Source of the DNA: Gonatopus flavifemur
Taxonomy: Eukaryota; Arthropoda; Insecta; Hymenoptera; Dryinidae
Direction of reading: 5' to 3'
Assembly (NCBI GenBank): GCA_018340375.1
Contig: JAFFJZ010000002.1
Location: 14,526,001 to 14,590,000 of the forward strand
Length of the DNA stretch: 64,000 nucleotides
Shown: piece by piece, positions 30,774-43,404 of the stretch
How the letters are laid out: each line of letters begins with the position of its first letter
Numbering within the stretch: position 1 is the first letter of the stretch
Position numbers and translations under genes: made by a program
The notes under the pieces: generated by a model
The model's database searches: none
Told to the model about the DNA's origin: nothing
What the model saw: the letters and a program-made list of their open reading frames with translations, nothing else

Positions 30774-31161
30774 CTAGAGATCGACCGAAATTTTTTGCCG
30801 AAACTGACTAAAATTGAAGCTCTGATTATTGGTTTCGGAAAAAACTTGGTATCGGACGTTGGAAGTGTATATAAGCTCCTTAATAATGCAATCATCATAC
30901 TCAATATCACATATCAATGTGATTAATGGAATAATTTCGATTTTCGGTTTAAATTTTCGGCTAACGCTTGTCAGCCGAAATTGTAAACCGAAAATCGCAA
31001 GTATTTTGTTAATTACAATGAAATGTGATCGTGAGTATGATAATTGGATTATTAAGGAGCTCGTCTACACTCTCAACGTCCAGTCCTAAGTTTTTTTCGA
31101 AACCAATAATCACAACTTCAATTTTAATCATTTTCTGCAAAAATTTTCGGTCGATCTCTAA
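30774..31161. repeat. Long foldback element, arms about 190 bases
   Basis: Almost the whole 388 bp folds on itself. ctagagatcgaccgaaattt pairs with tttcggtcgatctctaa at the ends; tctgattattggtttcgg with ccaataatcacaact further in; aagctccttaataatgcaat with attattaaggagctcg; and the core has taaattttcggctaacgctt near gtcagccgaaattgtaa. The frames at 30829-31254 on both strands are artefacts of the palindrome. Confidence 0.8.
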
Positions 31162-32545
31162 TTGCAACTGCAATAGTGAAAAATTCAGCTGTTTGAATTC
31201 AATTTGTTTTTTCACACAGTAGGCCAGGAAGAAAGGACAAACAAAAATAAACAAACAATAGAAATGAAAACAAGGAATTCAATAAAGCGAGTTCATCAAC
31301 AAATATTTTCCTGAATTTTTCTCGTTCATCAAGAGCCAACGCTTGTTTTATGTCATTGGGAATCAATTGAATTCATATGGTATGGTTCAAAAATTTCACG
31401 TAAAGTTCTTGACTTTGAGGGGTGTGTGCGTACCTCACTCTATCGGCTTTTTAAATTTTCAAGTTTAACAAACGTTCCCTATCGTCTGGTTATTAGTTTT
31501 TATATGAACTATTGGGATGTTTGAACAATTTCAATACCAAGAATCTAATGGTTCCAAGTGATTTTTCACCAGTCATGCTCAATATTGTTCACACGCTACA
31601 CGGAAAAAGGAACAGTTGCAGCACTACTTCTCATGTGGAAAACTTTTTAAATTACATATAATTCTATACAGTTTATATTTAATTTACATACAATTGTATA
31701 TGAATTATTGTATTATATTTCTGAAAATGTTTCCATACGGGTGATTCAGTTGTATTTCGACATCTATCAGCAAGAGTAAGTACAGCAAGTACTTGGTAGT
31801 CAGGACAAAGACCTCGTTGTTTATGAGCTGATTGCATTACTTGGTGCAACTTTATGGTTAGTTAACTCTTCCTGACCTGACGTCCAATCCAATGGACATA
31901 GAATTTAGCAAATTATCAAAATCGTTCCACAAATCATAGCAGTTTGAAACCCATGGTATCATTAAAATGAAAGTGTCAATTGACGATGAGAAAATTATTC
32001 AAAATTATATTTTCAGTATGGTATGTTTTCAAACGGAACTAATGGGAAGAGAATTTCGAAATTTTTGGTACTGCAATTTCCATTACTTGAACGAATTTTA
32101 CTGATTCTACAGGATGCGGTTTGAATATTCGAAAAAATATGTTCAACTTCAAAGAGGTTTTGAGTATCAAAAAGTGTTTTTTATATTTTAAAGTATTTTA
32201 ATACACAGCTATATTATGCAACAACAACATCATGTGTCCATTACAATGGACCCTGGGTGCCTGTTGGCAAAATTCATCTGCAACAAGATAACAAGTGTAC
32301 ATTCAAAAAAATAGAATACTACATTGAAAAAAGGCTGGTAACAGCTGTCAAATATATTATTAAAATACCACTAATCGAATATTCAATAACACTCATAAAA
32401 TAATTGATGACAATTATTACATTTTATGTACCTGTTCATAATGATTAAGTATTTTATGAATTTATGAATATTATTGATATTTGTTCAATGTTATCGAGTA
32501 TTTGATTGGTCATATTCAAGAAGATATATTTGATAACTGTTACAT
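31162..32545. other. Intergenic sequence
   Basis: One CACGGAAAAAGG terminus at 31600 has no visible partner. ATGGAC/GTCCAT words recur near 31895 and 32235. Otherwise nothing. Confidence 0.3.
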
Positions 32546-32783
32546 TCGGTGGATTTAATCCGTTCCCTGCAAATTTCATCGACTTAAGAACACCTACAAT
32601 TGCATTCCGATTGTAAGAATAATATTTGAATTCGAAATTTTTGAACGATCTCATCGATCTACGTGAATCATTTCTCAAGTGTTTAGGAGTTGGAAATTCA
32701 ATTTTTATCAAAAATTTGTGAATTATGGCAGAGTTTTCCACAACTCATCAAAAGTAACAGGGAACGGATTGAATCCACCCACT
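32546..32783. repeat. Inverted-repeat element with GGTGGATTTAATCCGTTCCCTG ends (given in part)
   Basis: ggtggatttaatccgttccc at 32549 pairs with gggaacggattgaatccacc ending at 32780, about 23 bases per arm. The interior shows little pairing and no protein. Confidence 0.65.
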
Positions 32784-35235
32784 GTACCAATCCTTTCTTT
32801 AAGTGAAGATGAACGAAAATAAACGAAGTATAAAAATGACTAGAAATTAATAATCATGTTCCAATGGATTTCAAGATGAAAATCCGTTACAAGAAAGTTG
32901 TAATTCTCTTTTAACATTGGAGTTTTTAGTGGTATCACTGCAGGATGTCCAGCCTCGGAGAATTCTCATGGAATCGATCAGTCATGAAATCAAGTTGAAC
33001 GAAATGACCAATGAAACAAATAGGAAATTCCCGAACTGGAAACCCTGCACTGATACATAAGCTGATACTCTGTCTTGTTTCTAAACACTCATCAACAGCC
33101 CGTATTTATAATTGATGAATGTTCCTTTTGGGAAATTACCTATTTCGTTGAAATTCTTTGTAATTTTCGTTTAATATATTGAATCATTGAAGTTCAATGA
33201 AGATTTATTACGTATAGTGATATAAAAATATTTTCAATTCTTCCTCCTATGTTTAAGTCATAGACACCCTGTAATGTGTTCATTGGAATGGACATATTAG
33301 TAATTTTTAATCTACGTTACTGAAAATTCTGTCAAAATTCTGAGTTGATACTAGGAGCTATAGCAACTATTGCCTATTGAAAAAAAAAAATTTATCATCA
33401 TCAGAATTAGGCCAGGTCAGAAAGGGTTGAATGGTTCAAAATTGACTACGCGAGTAGCAAGTTGCTGCAGCTATTCCTCTCTGAAAACCTTTTTTCAGTG
33501 TAGCAACGCATGAAAATTATTATCATAATGGGATTTTCCTGAATATTTATGGAAAATTTCCTATCCACGTATGTGTTAATGTTCCTATGAAAATTTTTCA
33601 CAGTGTACTATGTTACATGCACGGAGGAGAGTTATACGTTAACGATTACCAGGAGAAATAATACAATGGTGACAGATATTCTAACATTGCCTCTCAAAAA
33701 CTCAGTAATCAGAATTTCTCAAAAATATGTTGAAATCTCGCATATGGAACACACTCCAAACATGTATGACTTGACACATCAAGCTCGATACCATCCATGG
33801 TGTTTATTGAGACGTGACAAATTTACGTACGAATGAATCAAGTCAGCAAACGCACTCGATTCTCATATGAAGACCTACCTATGCGACCCAGTTATTTCCC
33901 ATGCGAAGACACGTACCGCTCATTCGATTCCCTGTTCAAAATGCCAGATAAAGCAGAACAAAAAATTGTTGCCTGTACAGTGAGAAATTTTCTGTATTTT
34001 TATGAAAAAATTTAAATTCCAGAAGTTCCATTCGAAAATTGAATTGATATTAAAGAAATATATTTAACTATGAATATGTGCTGTTGATTTCGCAACTTTC
34101 TTTATCGAAAAAGGACTTTATTCATTGTGAATTAAATCATATTGAATTGCTCAAAGTACACGAAATTTTCCACTGTATGGTCACCTTGAAATATCCTGTT
34201 GAAAAATCGTGTCTCAATAAAACATTGAATAAATTTTCTACTGCATGTAAGAACACTCTACATAATCATCATTGTTACTAGAATTTTGTTTTGTTTCAAA
34301 AAATTATCTATCTATATCTAACCATTCAGTAGCTACTTATAGACAACATTTGATGACATTCAATCTGTAAAATGAACTATGAATTGCAACAGCAGCATGG
34401 AAAATGATTTACTCTCAAAATTATGTGAAACATCTAATAATATCCCACATAATCGCATCCATATATATCTCATAGTTCAATAATGTATCAAATTATATGT
34501 ATCGTAACATGAGATAATAGCGAATAACCTATAAAATAATAATCAAATAATGATTTGTCTATAGTTTAGTATGGACTGTATTGTATTACTATCAAGTGGG
34601 AATTCTATTTTTATCCCATTGTACTCAGAAAAAATAAAATAAATGTACTTTCTTTATTAGTTCTTGATAATAAATTCCTAGAAATTTTCCCAATAATTGC
34701 AATAATGAATCCATACAGCAATACAATATGTTGAACACTCTATGGGTATGCGCGAGACGATTGAATGGGATTAAAACAGACATTTATCCGATATAGCGTA
34801 CCGGTTCGTGCAAAATAATCGCTAATCTCCACGTTGTATCGTAGACATACGGTGGATAAATAGGAGACAGGATACGATGTCCAGATTGTCCAGTGCGGAT
34901 GTTCATCTGAATGAGCACATTTTTGAAACATTGAGTTACGTCTAGTAAACGCGTGAATCACCAAACAATCCTTTTGTTAGCAATCGAGTATCGCTCACAC
35001 ACAGCATCTGAATCATCATTTGCAACAGAATATGACTCTTTGATCTTCAAAAGACTATTTCACCACGGAAAATGATTCAACGATGAAGAGTCGACGACAT
35101 TCAAGTTCATAGAAAACAATTAGATTTAGGAGTTGATAAACTATAGGGAAAATTTATATCGTATTTTATTTTTTCAAGTTATGTTGAGAAATTGAAATAG
35201 TATGTATACTATTGATCCCTGCGTGATCCAGTACT
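32784..35235. other. Intergenic sequence, nothing recognised
   Basis: Frames at 33603-33836, 33833-34015 and 34964-34740 (minus) have mixed composition but no family motif, splice context or repeat ends. Confidence 0.35.
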
Positions 35236-35558
35236 TCCTTTGGAGGTAAGGGGCTAGGGCTATGATGTGACTCAATGGGATTTTGTATCATATCTCTAGA
35301 AACTTGATACAAATTTTATACGAAATCACATTAAGGAGACATTAGCTAAATTTTTCGTGTAAGATTTCTCCAAAATACTTTGGTATTTTAAAAATATCGC
35401 TGTATACAGCGTTTCTATAGACATTCAAGAAATGCTGTATAGAGCAATATTTTGGAAATATTCAAGTATTGTAGAGAAATCTTAGATGAAAAATTTGGCT
35501 AAAGTCCTGGCGCTAGTACTCCCTAAAGTCACGCTATAGCCCCAACCCTACTTGGAAG
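35236..35558. repeat. Foldback element
   Basis: The outer arms aaggggctagggctatgatg and cgctatagccccaaccctac pair. The inner ttcgtgtaagatttctcc pairs with gagaaatcttagatgaaa, and the core has atatcgctgtatacagcg. About 320 bp. Confidence 0.7.
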
Positions 35559-35695
35559 ATCCTGAAACCTTGTGTTCTCTTGGAGATTCTTACATTCTAT
35601 ATGAAATTTCAATTGATGTCCATCTTATCGTCCTTGTTGCATTCGATAGGAAATCTGGATATGGAAATCTTTCTGTGCAAATTTCACAAAAACGA

Positions 35696-36184
35696 CCCGA
35701 AGGGAACACGAAGTTCCGACAAACGTTCAGAATAGATTAACATAGATCAGACTGAAGCTTCGCTGGAGCTTCAATTCAGATTCATAAACGTTCGACGAAG
35801 GTCTGAGGAACGTTACAATGTCCGCTTGAGGATACTTCCAAGAAAGGTTCACAGAACGTTCATCAAAGGTTTCCCAAAAATTCACTGGACTTTCAATTTT
35901 TCAATATAAGTTTTTTTTCAGATATATTCTTTTCACAAAAGGATCATCGATAATAGAAATTATAATTGGGATTATAATTCCCCCTGAAAGACCCTAAATT
36001 GAAACTCGAATGAATGTTCAAAAAATGTTTAATAAACATTCTGTGAACATTTTTGTTTTTATTTCAATGTCCGTCTAAACTTCGTCAAACGTTTACAAAC
36101 GTAAAAATTGGCTCCAACGGAGCTTCACGCTGATCTACGTTGATCTATTCTGAACGTTTACCAGAACTTCATGTTCCCTTCGGG
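35696..36184. repeat. Inverted-repeat element, arms about 75 bases
   Basis: cccgaagggaacacgaagtt, aaacgttcagaatagatt and catagatcagactgaagctt pair with gagcttcacgctgatctacg, gatctattctgaacgttt and cttcatgttcccttcggg. Gaacgtt/aacgttc words fill the middle. Confidence 0.75.
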
Positions 36185-36587
36185 AATGGGACAGTTAGTT
36201 TGTTAGGAACTTCATCCATGCAGCTTAAAAATATTGGAATATTCTATGAATGTCCGTAACACACTCTTTCACGAAGAAATATCCTACCCGAAACATATCA
36301 AAACACTTTAATTCATATTTACAGGATATTCTGAAAATTTTTAGGATCCCCAATAAAGATATTTCTCTTCAAAACTTCAACAATTTCCCTGCAAAACTTC
36401 ATTATCGCAATTCTTAGAGAGAGAAAGAATTTTTTCAACAGATTCATCTTCCAAAACTCTGTGAAATTCTGCATATTTCTGAAAAATTCTATTGCCAGTA
36501 AAGGTTTCTCTGTACATTTCCAACTTATTGGTCAAAGTTGTTTCCTTGAGAAATGTTGAATTTTCTCAACATTTTTCTACTTGATAA

Positions 36588-36960
36588 ATGGTGGAAACAT
36601 TTGACGAGGAAAGGAATTTTCTCCACGAATTCATACATTTCTCTGCAAACTACATTTGCAGAAAAAATTTTTTTTTTCTCTTCATTTGTCTATTCATAAT
36701 ATTGGCTTGTGGAGGAGAGAGTTTTTTTATACAAATTCATATATTTTTTTTTTCAATCGCATTTGCGGAGATAAGTTTTTTTTTTTTTTTTTTCAATCGA
36801 CTCGAAAACACAAAAATAGTAAAATTCACTAGTAGGCCTCCTCTCCTCCTCTCTCTCATTTTTTTTTTTTTTTTCCTTTCGAAGGATTCGATTAGTCTAC
36901 TATATCGAACGACGAATTTTTTCTTTTTTTTTTCGATTTCCACTTGGAAAAATTTACAAG
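36588..36960. repeat. Low-complexity T-rich tracts
   Basis: Runs of 8 to 18 T interrupted by short pyrimidine words. The 141-codon plus frame and 83-codon minus frame here are poly-Phe and poly-Lys artefacts. Confidence 0.7.
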
Positions 36961-37207
36961 TTAAGGTCGAAAAAAACCTTTCTCCCACGATCTACTCATT
37001 TTTCGTTTCATAAGATTCTGAATCGATTGGTCTATATCTTACAGGAACGAACTTTCAAAATTTTCTATCGATTTGACTCAGCACTTGGAAAAATTTACAA
37101 GTTGAGGTCAAAAAAATCCCCTCTCCCACGACCTATTCATTTTTCGTTTCAGAAGATTCTGAATTGATTGGTCTATACCTCACGAAAACGAATTTTTCAA
37201 AATTTTC
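36934..37207. repeat. Tandem duplication, unit about 136 bases
   Basis: Copy 1 (36934-37066) and copy 2 (37070-37207) share cacttggaaaaatttacaag, tctcccacgacctattcat with minor changes, and gattctgaattgattggtct. Similarity is about 85 percent by eye. Confidence 0.75.
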
Positions 37208-37216
37208 CATTGCGAT

Positions 37217-37450
37217 GATTCCCATAAGTGGTACTTTAAGATTACTGTAGTCATCTCGGAGATCCGCTGATGTGATAGAGGCTTTGCTTCTCACTCGCAG
37301 GACCCGGGTTCAATCCTCACTGAGGAAAGTTCCTAAAAATGGACTTTCAATGTGGTGTCTCTTCTGTAATGTCATTCAAGTCGAACTGGGGGGAGATTTG
37401 TAGAGATAAACTCTGAACAAACATTTTTTTTCTCAAGCAAAAGTGAATAG
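37217..37450 (+). mobile_element. tRNA-derived SINE-like repeat, copy 1
   Basis: The tRNA-like head has a D-arm-like ctgatgtgatagaggc and the B box GGGTTCAATCC (37307-37317). The tail tttgtagagataaactctga matches copy 2 at 44621. Similarity to copy 2 also extends upstream (gattcccataagtgg versus gattaccataaatgg). Confidence 0.65.
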
Positions 37451-37730
37451 ATAAAACAAAGATTTGTAGAGTAATGCAGAAATATGCAGAGAGGTATTTA
37501 ATGTAATATGGAGATTTGGCGAGTTTTGTACGAATTTTGCGGAGAAATTCATAAAATATTACTAAGATTGGAAGAATTATGTACAATTTTGCAGAGTAAT
37601 GCAAAAATTTGTAGAGTAATATTTATGGTTAAAAATTCTGCAAATTTCTCAAAGCGTCCGAAATCTGACAGTTATGTAGAGAAATCTGAAGAGTTTTGAA
37701 GAATTTTGAAGAGAAATATTTTTATTGGGG

Positions 37731-38467
37731 ATATACTAGTTGTTAGGATAACTGATCCTTCAGCATATAAGAATAGCAATACGGAATGGTCAACAAAGTA
37801 GGAATGAAAACTCCTGATTAATAAAAATCGCATTATAGCCTCTCCAGAGCCTTTTTATCGATAGAGTATTCATTATCAGATTTCTACCACGATTGCGATG
37901 ACCGTAAGCATACATCTTTCTCGTATAGCATATTGTGTTAAGTGAGTCTAGAGTTGGTTGCGACGAGTAATATGATCGTGTATTTTATTCTCCTGAGGAC
38001 AAGGGGATATAATTCTGAAGAGTAAAATTTTATTTCACACACTTTTCTGAATGAAAATTTAGCTCTGCATTCGTTATTGATATTTACAAACTTCCACGAC
38101 ATTGTATTTCTTCGTAGAAATCTCACAAATCTAAATCCGCAAGGTTTATTTCGTTACATCCAAAAATGACTGAGTTAAAACGAGTTTAACAGTGAAAAAC
38201 AAACATTTTTGGTGTCAAAAAAATAGGAGGTTTTTATGTTTTTTCTCGAAAACTATTGATCTTAGGAAGAAATGGTTTAAAGATACTTATATTCATTTTC
38301 CAAGTCCTATCGCCTACTATGTTTTTTAGATTGTCGAAATTTTTTGACCGCTTTTATCGCTTTCCGAGTGCTCAAGCGGTTATTGCATAGGGACCCTCAA
38401 TTATGAGCCCCTGCGCGAACGAACATCAAATTTCTATTAAGGAAATTCACGTGTGAAAGAGTACACA
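37731..38467. other. Intergenic sequence, nothing recognised
   Basis: No element ends or coding signal seen. Confidence 0.3.
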
Positions 38468-39296
38468 CACTGGAAAAAAAGTTTTGGTAATGGTAACAAA
38501 AGTGTTTTGTTGTTTGATTTCTCATGACCATATTATATAATTTGGTCAAGGGAACTAAAAGGATAAATCATTTTGTACCTCGAACTATACTGATTTCGTT
38601 TGTTTGGTTAAGATCAAGTACATTTCTTGATTACCCACATCCTTTGAAAAAAACATATTATTTGATTGTTTTCACAAAACTTACGTGGTTTTGTTCAACA
38701 AACAAAATAATTTTGTCACTTCATAATGACTTCATCTTTGTAGTGAAAATATTCTTTTGCATTTCTGAAACGTAAATTCACATGGAAAGTTTTAATAAAA
38801 TAATACATTCCTGCATGGAAGAATACTTTGATTTATTACAATCATATAAACTCGTGCACTGAGGTGCATTGTTAATTGAATCTTACAACGAGATGTCGCA
38901 AGAGCCCGGAGCTACTTTTCAATGAAAGTCATGTGTACGTGTACCAAGGTATTCTTGATGAAAATCATCCTCGTTTCAATCCCAACACGGCTTAGTATTT
39001 GAAGTTCGATTTTGAAACATGAACACAACTCGATATATGCAAAGAAAGTCCCCATCCAAGTGATTGGCAGTGGCTTGAGTGATAGAGCCTCCGCCTCCAG
39101 TCCCGAAAACCTGTGTTCAAGTCGGCTGGTGGTGATTTTTTTTTTTTCAATCTGACCCATGATTTTCTCATCAGGACAAAATATTTTCAGTCTGCAGACG
39201 ATATGATTTGGTTTCCCAAGCAAAATGTATTCACCTAGAAACCAAAGGTTCAATAAAATTCTTTTGTTGTTTTAACAAAAAATTTTTTTCGATGCA
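38468..39296. mobile_element. Element with CACTGGAAAAAAAG end and TTTTGT/ACAAAA words
   Basis: The left CACTGGAAAAAAAGTTTTGG may pair with the right acaaaaaatttttttcgatg. Words aacaaaagtgttttgttg, acaaaacttacgtggttttgt and ttcttttgttgttttaac recur on both strands. A tRNA-like repeat (39055-39200) lies inside. Confidence 0.45.
39055..39200 (+). mobile_element. tRNA-derived SINE-like repeat, diverged copy
   Basis: The head ggcttgagtgatagagcctc fits a tRNA D arm and A box. A B-box-like TGTTCAAGTC (39114-39123) follows, then a T run and ttttctcatcaggacaaaat. It is less similar to copies 1 and 2 than they are to each other. Confidence 0.45.
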
Positions 39297-39829
39297 GAGA
39301 GAAAATTGCTGTGATTATAGGGAGGACAACATTGAATTGCTGTAAAATATACCGAAATTCCTGTTCAACCAATCAAAGTCTCCGATAAAAACTCTACGAA
39401 CAATGATTACTGGTATTTCAATGGGCCGCTAATGGTCCAGCAATGCCGTTGAAGAGCCGTTACTGGCCCCTTGAAACACCAGTAGTCGTGTTTGCTGGGA
39501 ATGAAAACCGGAGTCGAAAAATGTGGACGGTTTTTGTCGTCATATTTCGTTTTCAGACTGATTCTGTCCTGATTGTTGAATAATGCGGACAATAACAGTA
39601 CTTTTGTGAAATTTCAGTCTAAATTTCTCCCCAATCACATCACTTCCATCGTTGGAGGAGAAATTCAGACTAAAATCATGGAAAAGTACTTTTTGAAGGA
39701 ATTTGCTGCAGTGGTCGCATCAATTGCGGCAAATCTAATAGATATTGCAGTATAAATTACAGCAATTCAATGTTATCCCTATATTGATCGGACATAAGGT
39801 AAATTTCACAGCAAATTTTTCTCTGTGTA
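39293..39829. mobile_element. Element with CAGAGAGAAAATTGCTG ends
   Basis: The left tgcagagagaaaattgctgt pairs with the right acagcaaatttttctctgtg. Just inside, gggaggacaacattgaattg pairs with caattcaatgttatccct. An inner hairpin at 39596-39692 pairs agtacttttgtgaaatttca with its complement. Confidence 0.65.
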
Positions 39830-41894
39830 GGTCAAAAAAACTCTTCCCGTGGATAAGAAATAGTTCTAAAAGGACATTATTGTATTGAAAAATGGTTTCA
39901 TAGAATTTATTTATACAACCTCGGTACAATTTGTATTTAAAATATTATATAAAGTATGTACCTATAAATTTATCGAAATGAAAAAGGCGATAGGTTTGCT
40001 GTTATAGATTTATAAATAAATTCTATAAAATTCTTTGTCGATCCAGAGTTTCATGCTTTTCCTATAAAAATTTATATACAATTCATAAAAATTGATGGGA
40101 GGAGGTACTCTTTGAGATACCACATAATATTTTCTATTCTTTTATGACACAAAAAAACGAGGAATGGATGTTGCGAAACCGCAGAGTTCGTTGTATATCA
40201 AATTCCACTCGTAATTCTATTCCTATCCCCTCACAGATGATTTCTTGTTATCATCACATGATCAAGTCAAACGATCCGTCAAATTCTGAACAGCATTCTT
40301 TGAATTTGCTAATAAAACGCCAACGTTAATTCATTCTGATATGTATCATGGAGGAAGTTCTTTAATTTGTTTACAGCTGGAATTCTCATAAAATATCACA
40401 ATGCTGAGCAATAAAAAATATCAAGACCAAATGGAAACAACTACAAGCTTGATGTCCCGATAAAAGTCGACTATATTAGAAGATTCAGACTCGTTTCCAG
40501 AATACGACTCGATTCTGGACATCAAATTACTTATGGTTGTCATTTAGTACTTAGTCCATGTACAGATCATTAATACAGAGAAAATAAAGAAAAATCATAA
40601 TAATCTTCATCGTAATATTGAATGATTTGTATTATTACTTATAACACATAATTTTTTGTTACCTCTACACTTATAATTTTTCAACGTGTAAAATGAGTTT
40701 TTCCAAATGTATATTCAATTTCAATAAAAACCAATGATAAAAATAATGAAAATATATTTACATTAAGCCAGGAAACCTGAGTGTGTCCAACGTTGATCTG
40801 TCGCCGCACATTCACATGCATCATCACCATCACCATCATCATCAAATCCATCATTCAACATCTCTTGATTACGATGGTTCTTAGATAATAGAGCCACTCT
40901 GTTCGTCACAGCTCGAAGGGGGCAGAAACTCCAAGAAACGTAGTCTACTGAGCCACGGGAAATGAAAGTCATGCACTGTTTAAATTACGAATCGCACGAT
41001 ACTTAGATATATAAACCAAGCAGAAATGGTGTATACAAATTCTACGGATTACATATGGTTATTCATTCGCCTCATTTTAACATTCCATCATCATATCGAG
41101 AACTTTTTCATCCTAGGAAAATATAAGGGATTAAATTAAAGGGACATCTTCATCTTTGTTTCACACATTAGTCTATTGCATAAAATGCTTGTTCTTCGAT
41201 GTTAATGATCCTTGACCCGAAGCACAAGTTTTTGATCCAGTCTTCATCTGTCGGAGAACGAAATATCCCTTTCAAACAGTGATTATTAGCATTTCAATGG
41301 GTCCTTGATGTACCAGTAATGCCGGTGCGGAGCCGTTACTGGTCCTTCCTCAATAAGCACGTGGTGGACATCCCGTGCACGTCCTGTACTATCAGGGTTG
41401 AAATGCTTGCAATCGTGTTTGATGGAATGGATATCATTCACAATTTTCGATTGCGTCTCAAATAACAGAATGAATCCTCCTAAAATTTCACATAATAATC
41501 GTAATTGAATTCTTGAATCGATGTAATTTCTAAATAATATCTGTGGTAATATTAATTGTTGAGATTCAATGAAAATAGTGGGAGTGGAAATAAAATCAAT
41601 TAACACTGATCAAATGTGAATGTTTTTGTATCTTTCCCATTCATTTGGTTGATTTGTTCTTGTTTCCAGGTGTATTCTCTCAATCAAGGAAGATATCAAA
41701 TGTAACCTATGACAACTACTTAAAAAGACGATTTTTAACCATTTAACAAAAATATTTGCCGCAGCTATTAATTATTTCTTACAGCTGCTCGCATACCTAT
41801 CACAGCAGTGTAAGTAGTCCGATTAACACCTTGAATAGCTATTGCAACTGTAACCTTCCAGTTACGTCCATTAGCTGTTTCAATTAGCTGCCAT
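39830..41894. other. Intergenic sequence with a CAT-rich microsatellite
   Basis: 40815-40850 holds catcatcaccatcaccatc repeats. Otherwise AT-rich with nothing recognised. A 106-codon minus frame at 41606-41286 has no family motif. Confidence 0.35.
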
Positions 41895-42309
41895 CCCTGC
41901 TGAAAATTCCAGCCCTATTGAAAATGTCCGACAGATCCTGACAGATTCCGATCAAAATTCTGTCTGGTTCCGTCGGAAATCGTCATGCCTGGGACAAAAA
42001 CCAACCAAATCCTGCACAGACTGGAATGGCAGACAAAGCCAACCAAAACCTGACAGATTCCGGTCAAAATTGTGTCTGGTTCTGTCAGAAATCATCATGT
42101 CTGGGACAAAAACTGACCAAATCCTGACAGAAAATTATCTGTCGGACAATTGTAATAAGGAGGCAAATCCGGATGAATCCTAGCAGTTCCCAGAACAAAA
42201 ACCGAGCAGAACCAGACAAATTCGTACAAATTACAGCCCAGATCTGCCCGAGCCTTGTCCCAAAAACTGTTAGAATTCATCTGGATTTGCCTGGCATTTT
42301 CAGCAGAGG
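41895..42309. mobile_element. Element with CCCTGCTGAAAAT ends and CTGACAGA words
   Basis: ccctgctgaaaattcc at the left pairs with ggcattttcagcagagg at the right. Inside, a direct repeat of about 62 bases starts at 41939 and at 42051 (tgacagattccg, atcaaaattctgtctgg, ctgggacaaaaac). TCTGTC and GACAGA words recur on both strands. Confidence 0.6.
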
Positions 42310-42429
42310 TACCCACATAGTACAAATGTCTCAGTAATATCTCCAGAATATCCTGACAATATTACAATGTCTCCAGAATGTTGCAGAACGTTCTGAAGAA
42401 ATTACTGAGACATTCGTGCTATGTGGGTA
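42310..42429. repeat. Short hairpin element with TACCCACATAG ends
   Basis: tacccacatagtacaaatgt and ctcagtaatatctccagaa pair with ttctgaagaaattactgag and acattcgtgctatgtgggta. It is 120 bp with arms of about 40 bases, directly abutting the previous element. Confidence 0.75.
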
Positions 42430-43404
42430 TTTTTCTTTTGTCTAGTGATAATGATATGCACGGACTCGGAAATATACAGATTTTCCAAAAAAGGAGGTTC
42501 TGAAAGGGAACTTCCCTACAAACACTGATTGACAGCTTTCCAATAGACCGCAGATGACTCTTTGAAATGCATGCATTCGTATTAACTGAGTTAAGGAAGA
42601 AGTCTCTTAAGTTATCACAAACTTAGAGTTCAAAATAATCTTTTCCCCCTCGCACTCTTAATCGGCTCAGTGAATGGATTGGTAACAAACTTCGACTGTA
42701 TAAATATTGATTACTGCTAACTAATTTCAAACTTATAGCTCACACCTGTCAAGTTAACTGCAGCATCTCCATCAACTAAAATCGCGTTTTTGGCAATTGA
42801 ACGGAGCTTAAATATCGGAATTCATCGCTCAATGTTGGATGTAAAGTGCCTAACATGTTCAAATGATAAAACTGAAGGTAACTAGCAGTCTGGAGCAATT
42901 TCAAGCATCAAAAAGTTCTAAATCTTCGTTGCTCTTGTTACCCAGCAGTTCTGGTAACATCTTTCTCCACTACATATTCTCAAGCCTAAGGATTGTTCAA
43001 GACATTAACCCCGTTATTGAATATTATATGCACACACTATTGGATTTTAAACGGTAAGTAATTCTAATTCCATTAATATCAACATCATTTGAACAAAAGT
43101 TGTCCATGCGAAACACAAATTGTCCGTAGTTTTTAAGAAAATGCAATTCATACAGCACCAGTACTTTAATTAGTCATTGCAGCACGTGAATACACGGAAA
43201 GAAATGTGTATTGCAGAACCAGCAATATAAGAATTGTTAACATTTCATTGTTGGTTATACAATCATTTGTTGTTCTCACAGCAACAGCACATTGTTTTTT
43301 TAACAAGAATTGTATTGTCGAAAATCACTAGTTAAAATGACAATATGAGTTGTCGTTTGAATTCACAATAAATATTGTTGATTCGACAAAACAATATCAA
43401 GCAT

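Larger units (their letters stand above)
36349..37730. repeat. Long composite inverted-repeat region with ATTTCTCTGCAAA words
   Basis: ccccaataaagatatttctc at the left pairs with gagaaatatttttattgggg at the right. The left third is full of atttctctgcaaa-type words and the right third of their complements (tttgcagagaaat type). T-rich tracts, a tandem duplication and a SINE-like copy lie between. Confidence 0.6.

Noticed and set aside
30829..31254. Overlapping frames on both strands
   Set aside because: Mirror translations of a foldback element, not genes.
33603..34015. Two adjoining plus frames (77 and 60 codons) considered as a small gene
   Set aside because: Different frames with no splice sites in phase, no recognised motif and no homologous pattern.
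36588..37013. 141-codon plus-strand open frame
   Set aside because: Poly-Phe/Ser translation of T-rich low-complexity tracts; no protein features.
40763..40972. 69-codon minus frame with an Asp-rich stretch
   Set aside because: The acidic run comes from a CAT/CAC microsatellite; no other support.
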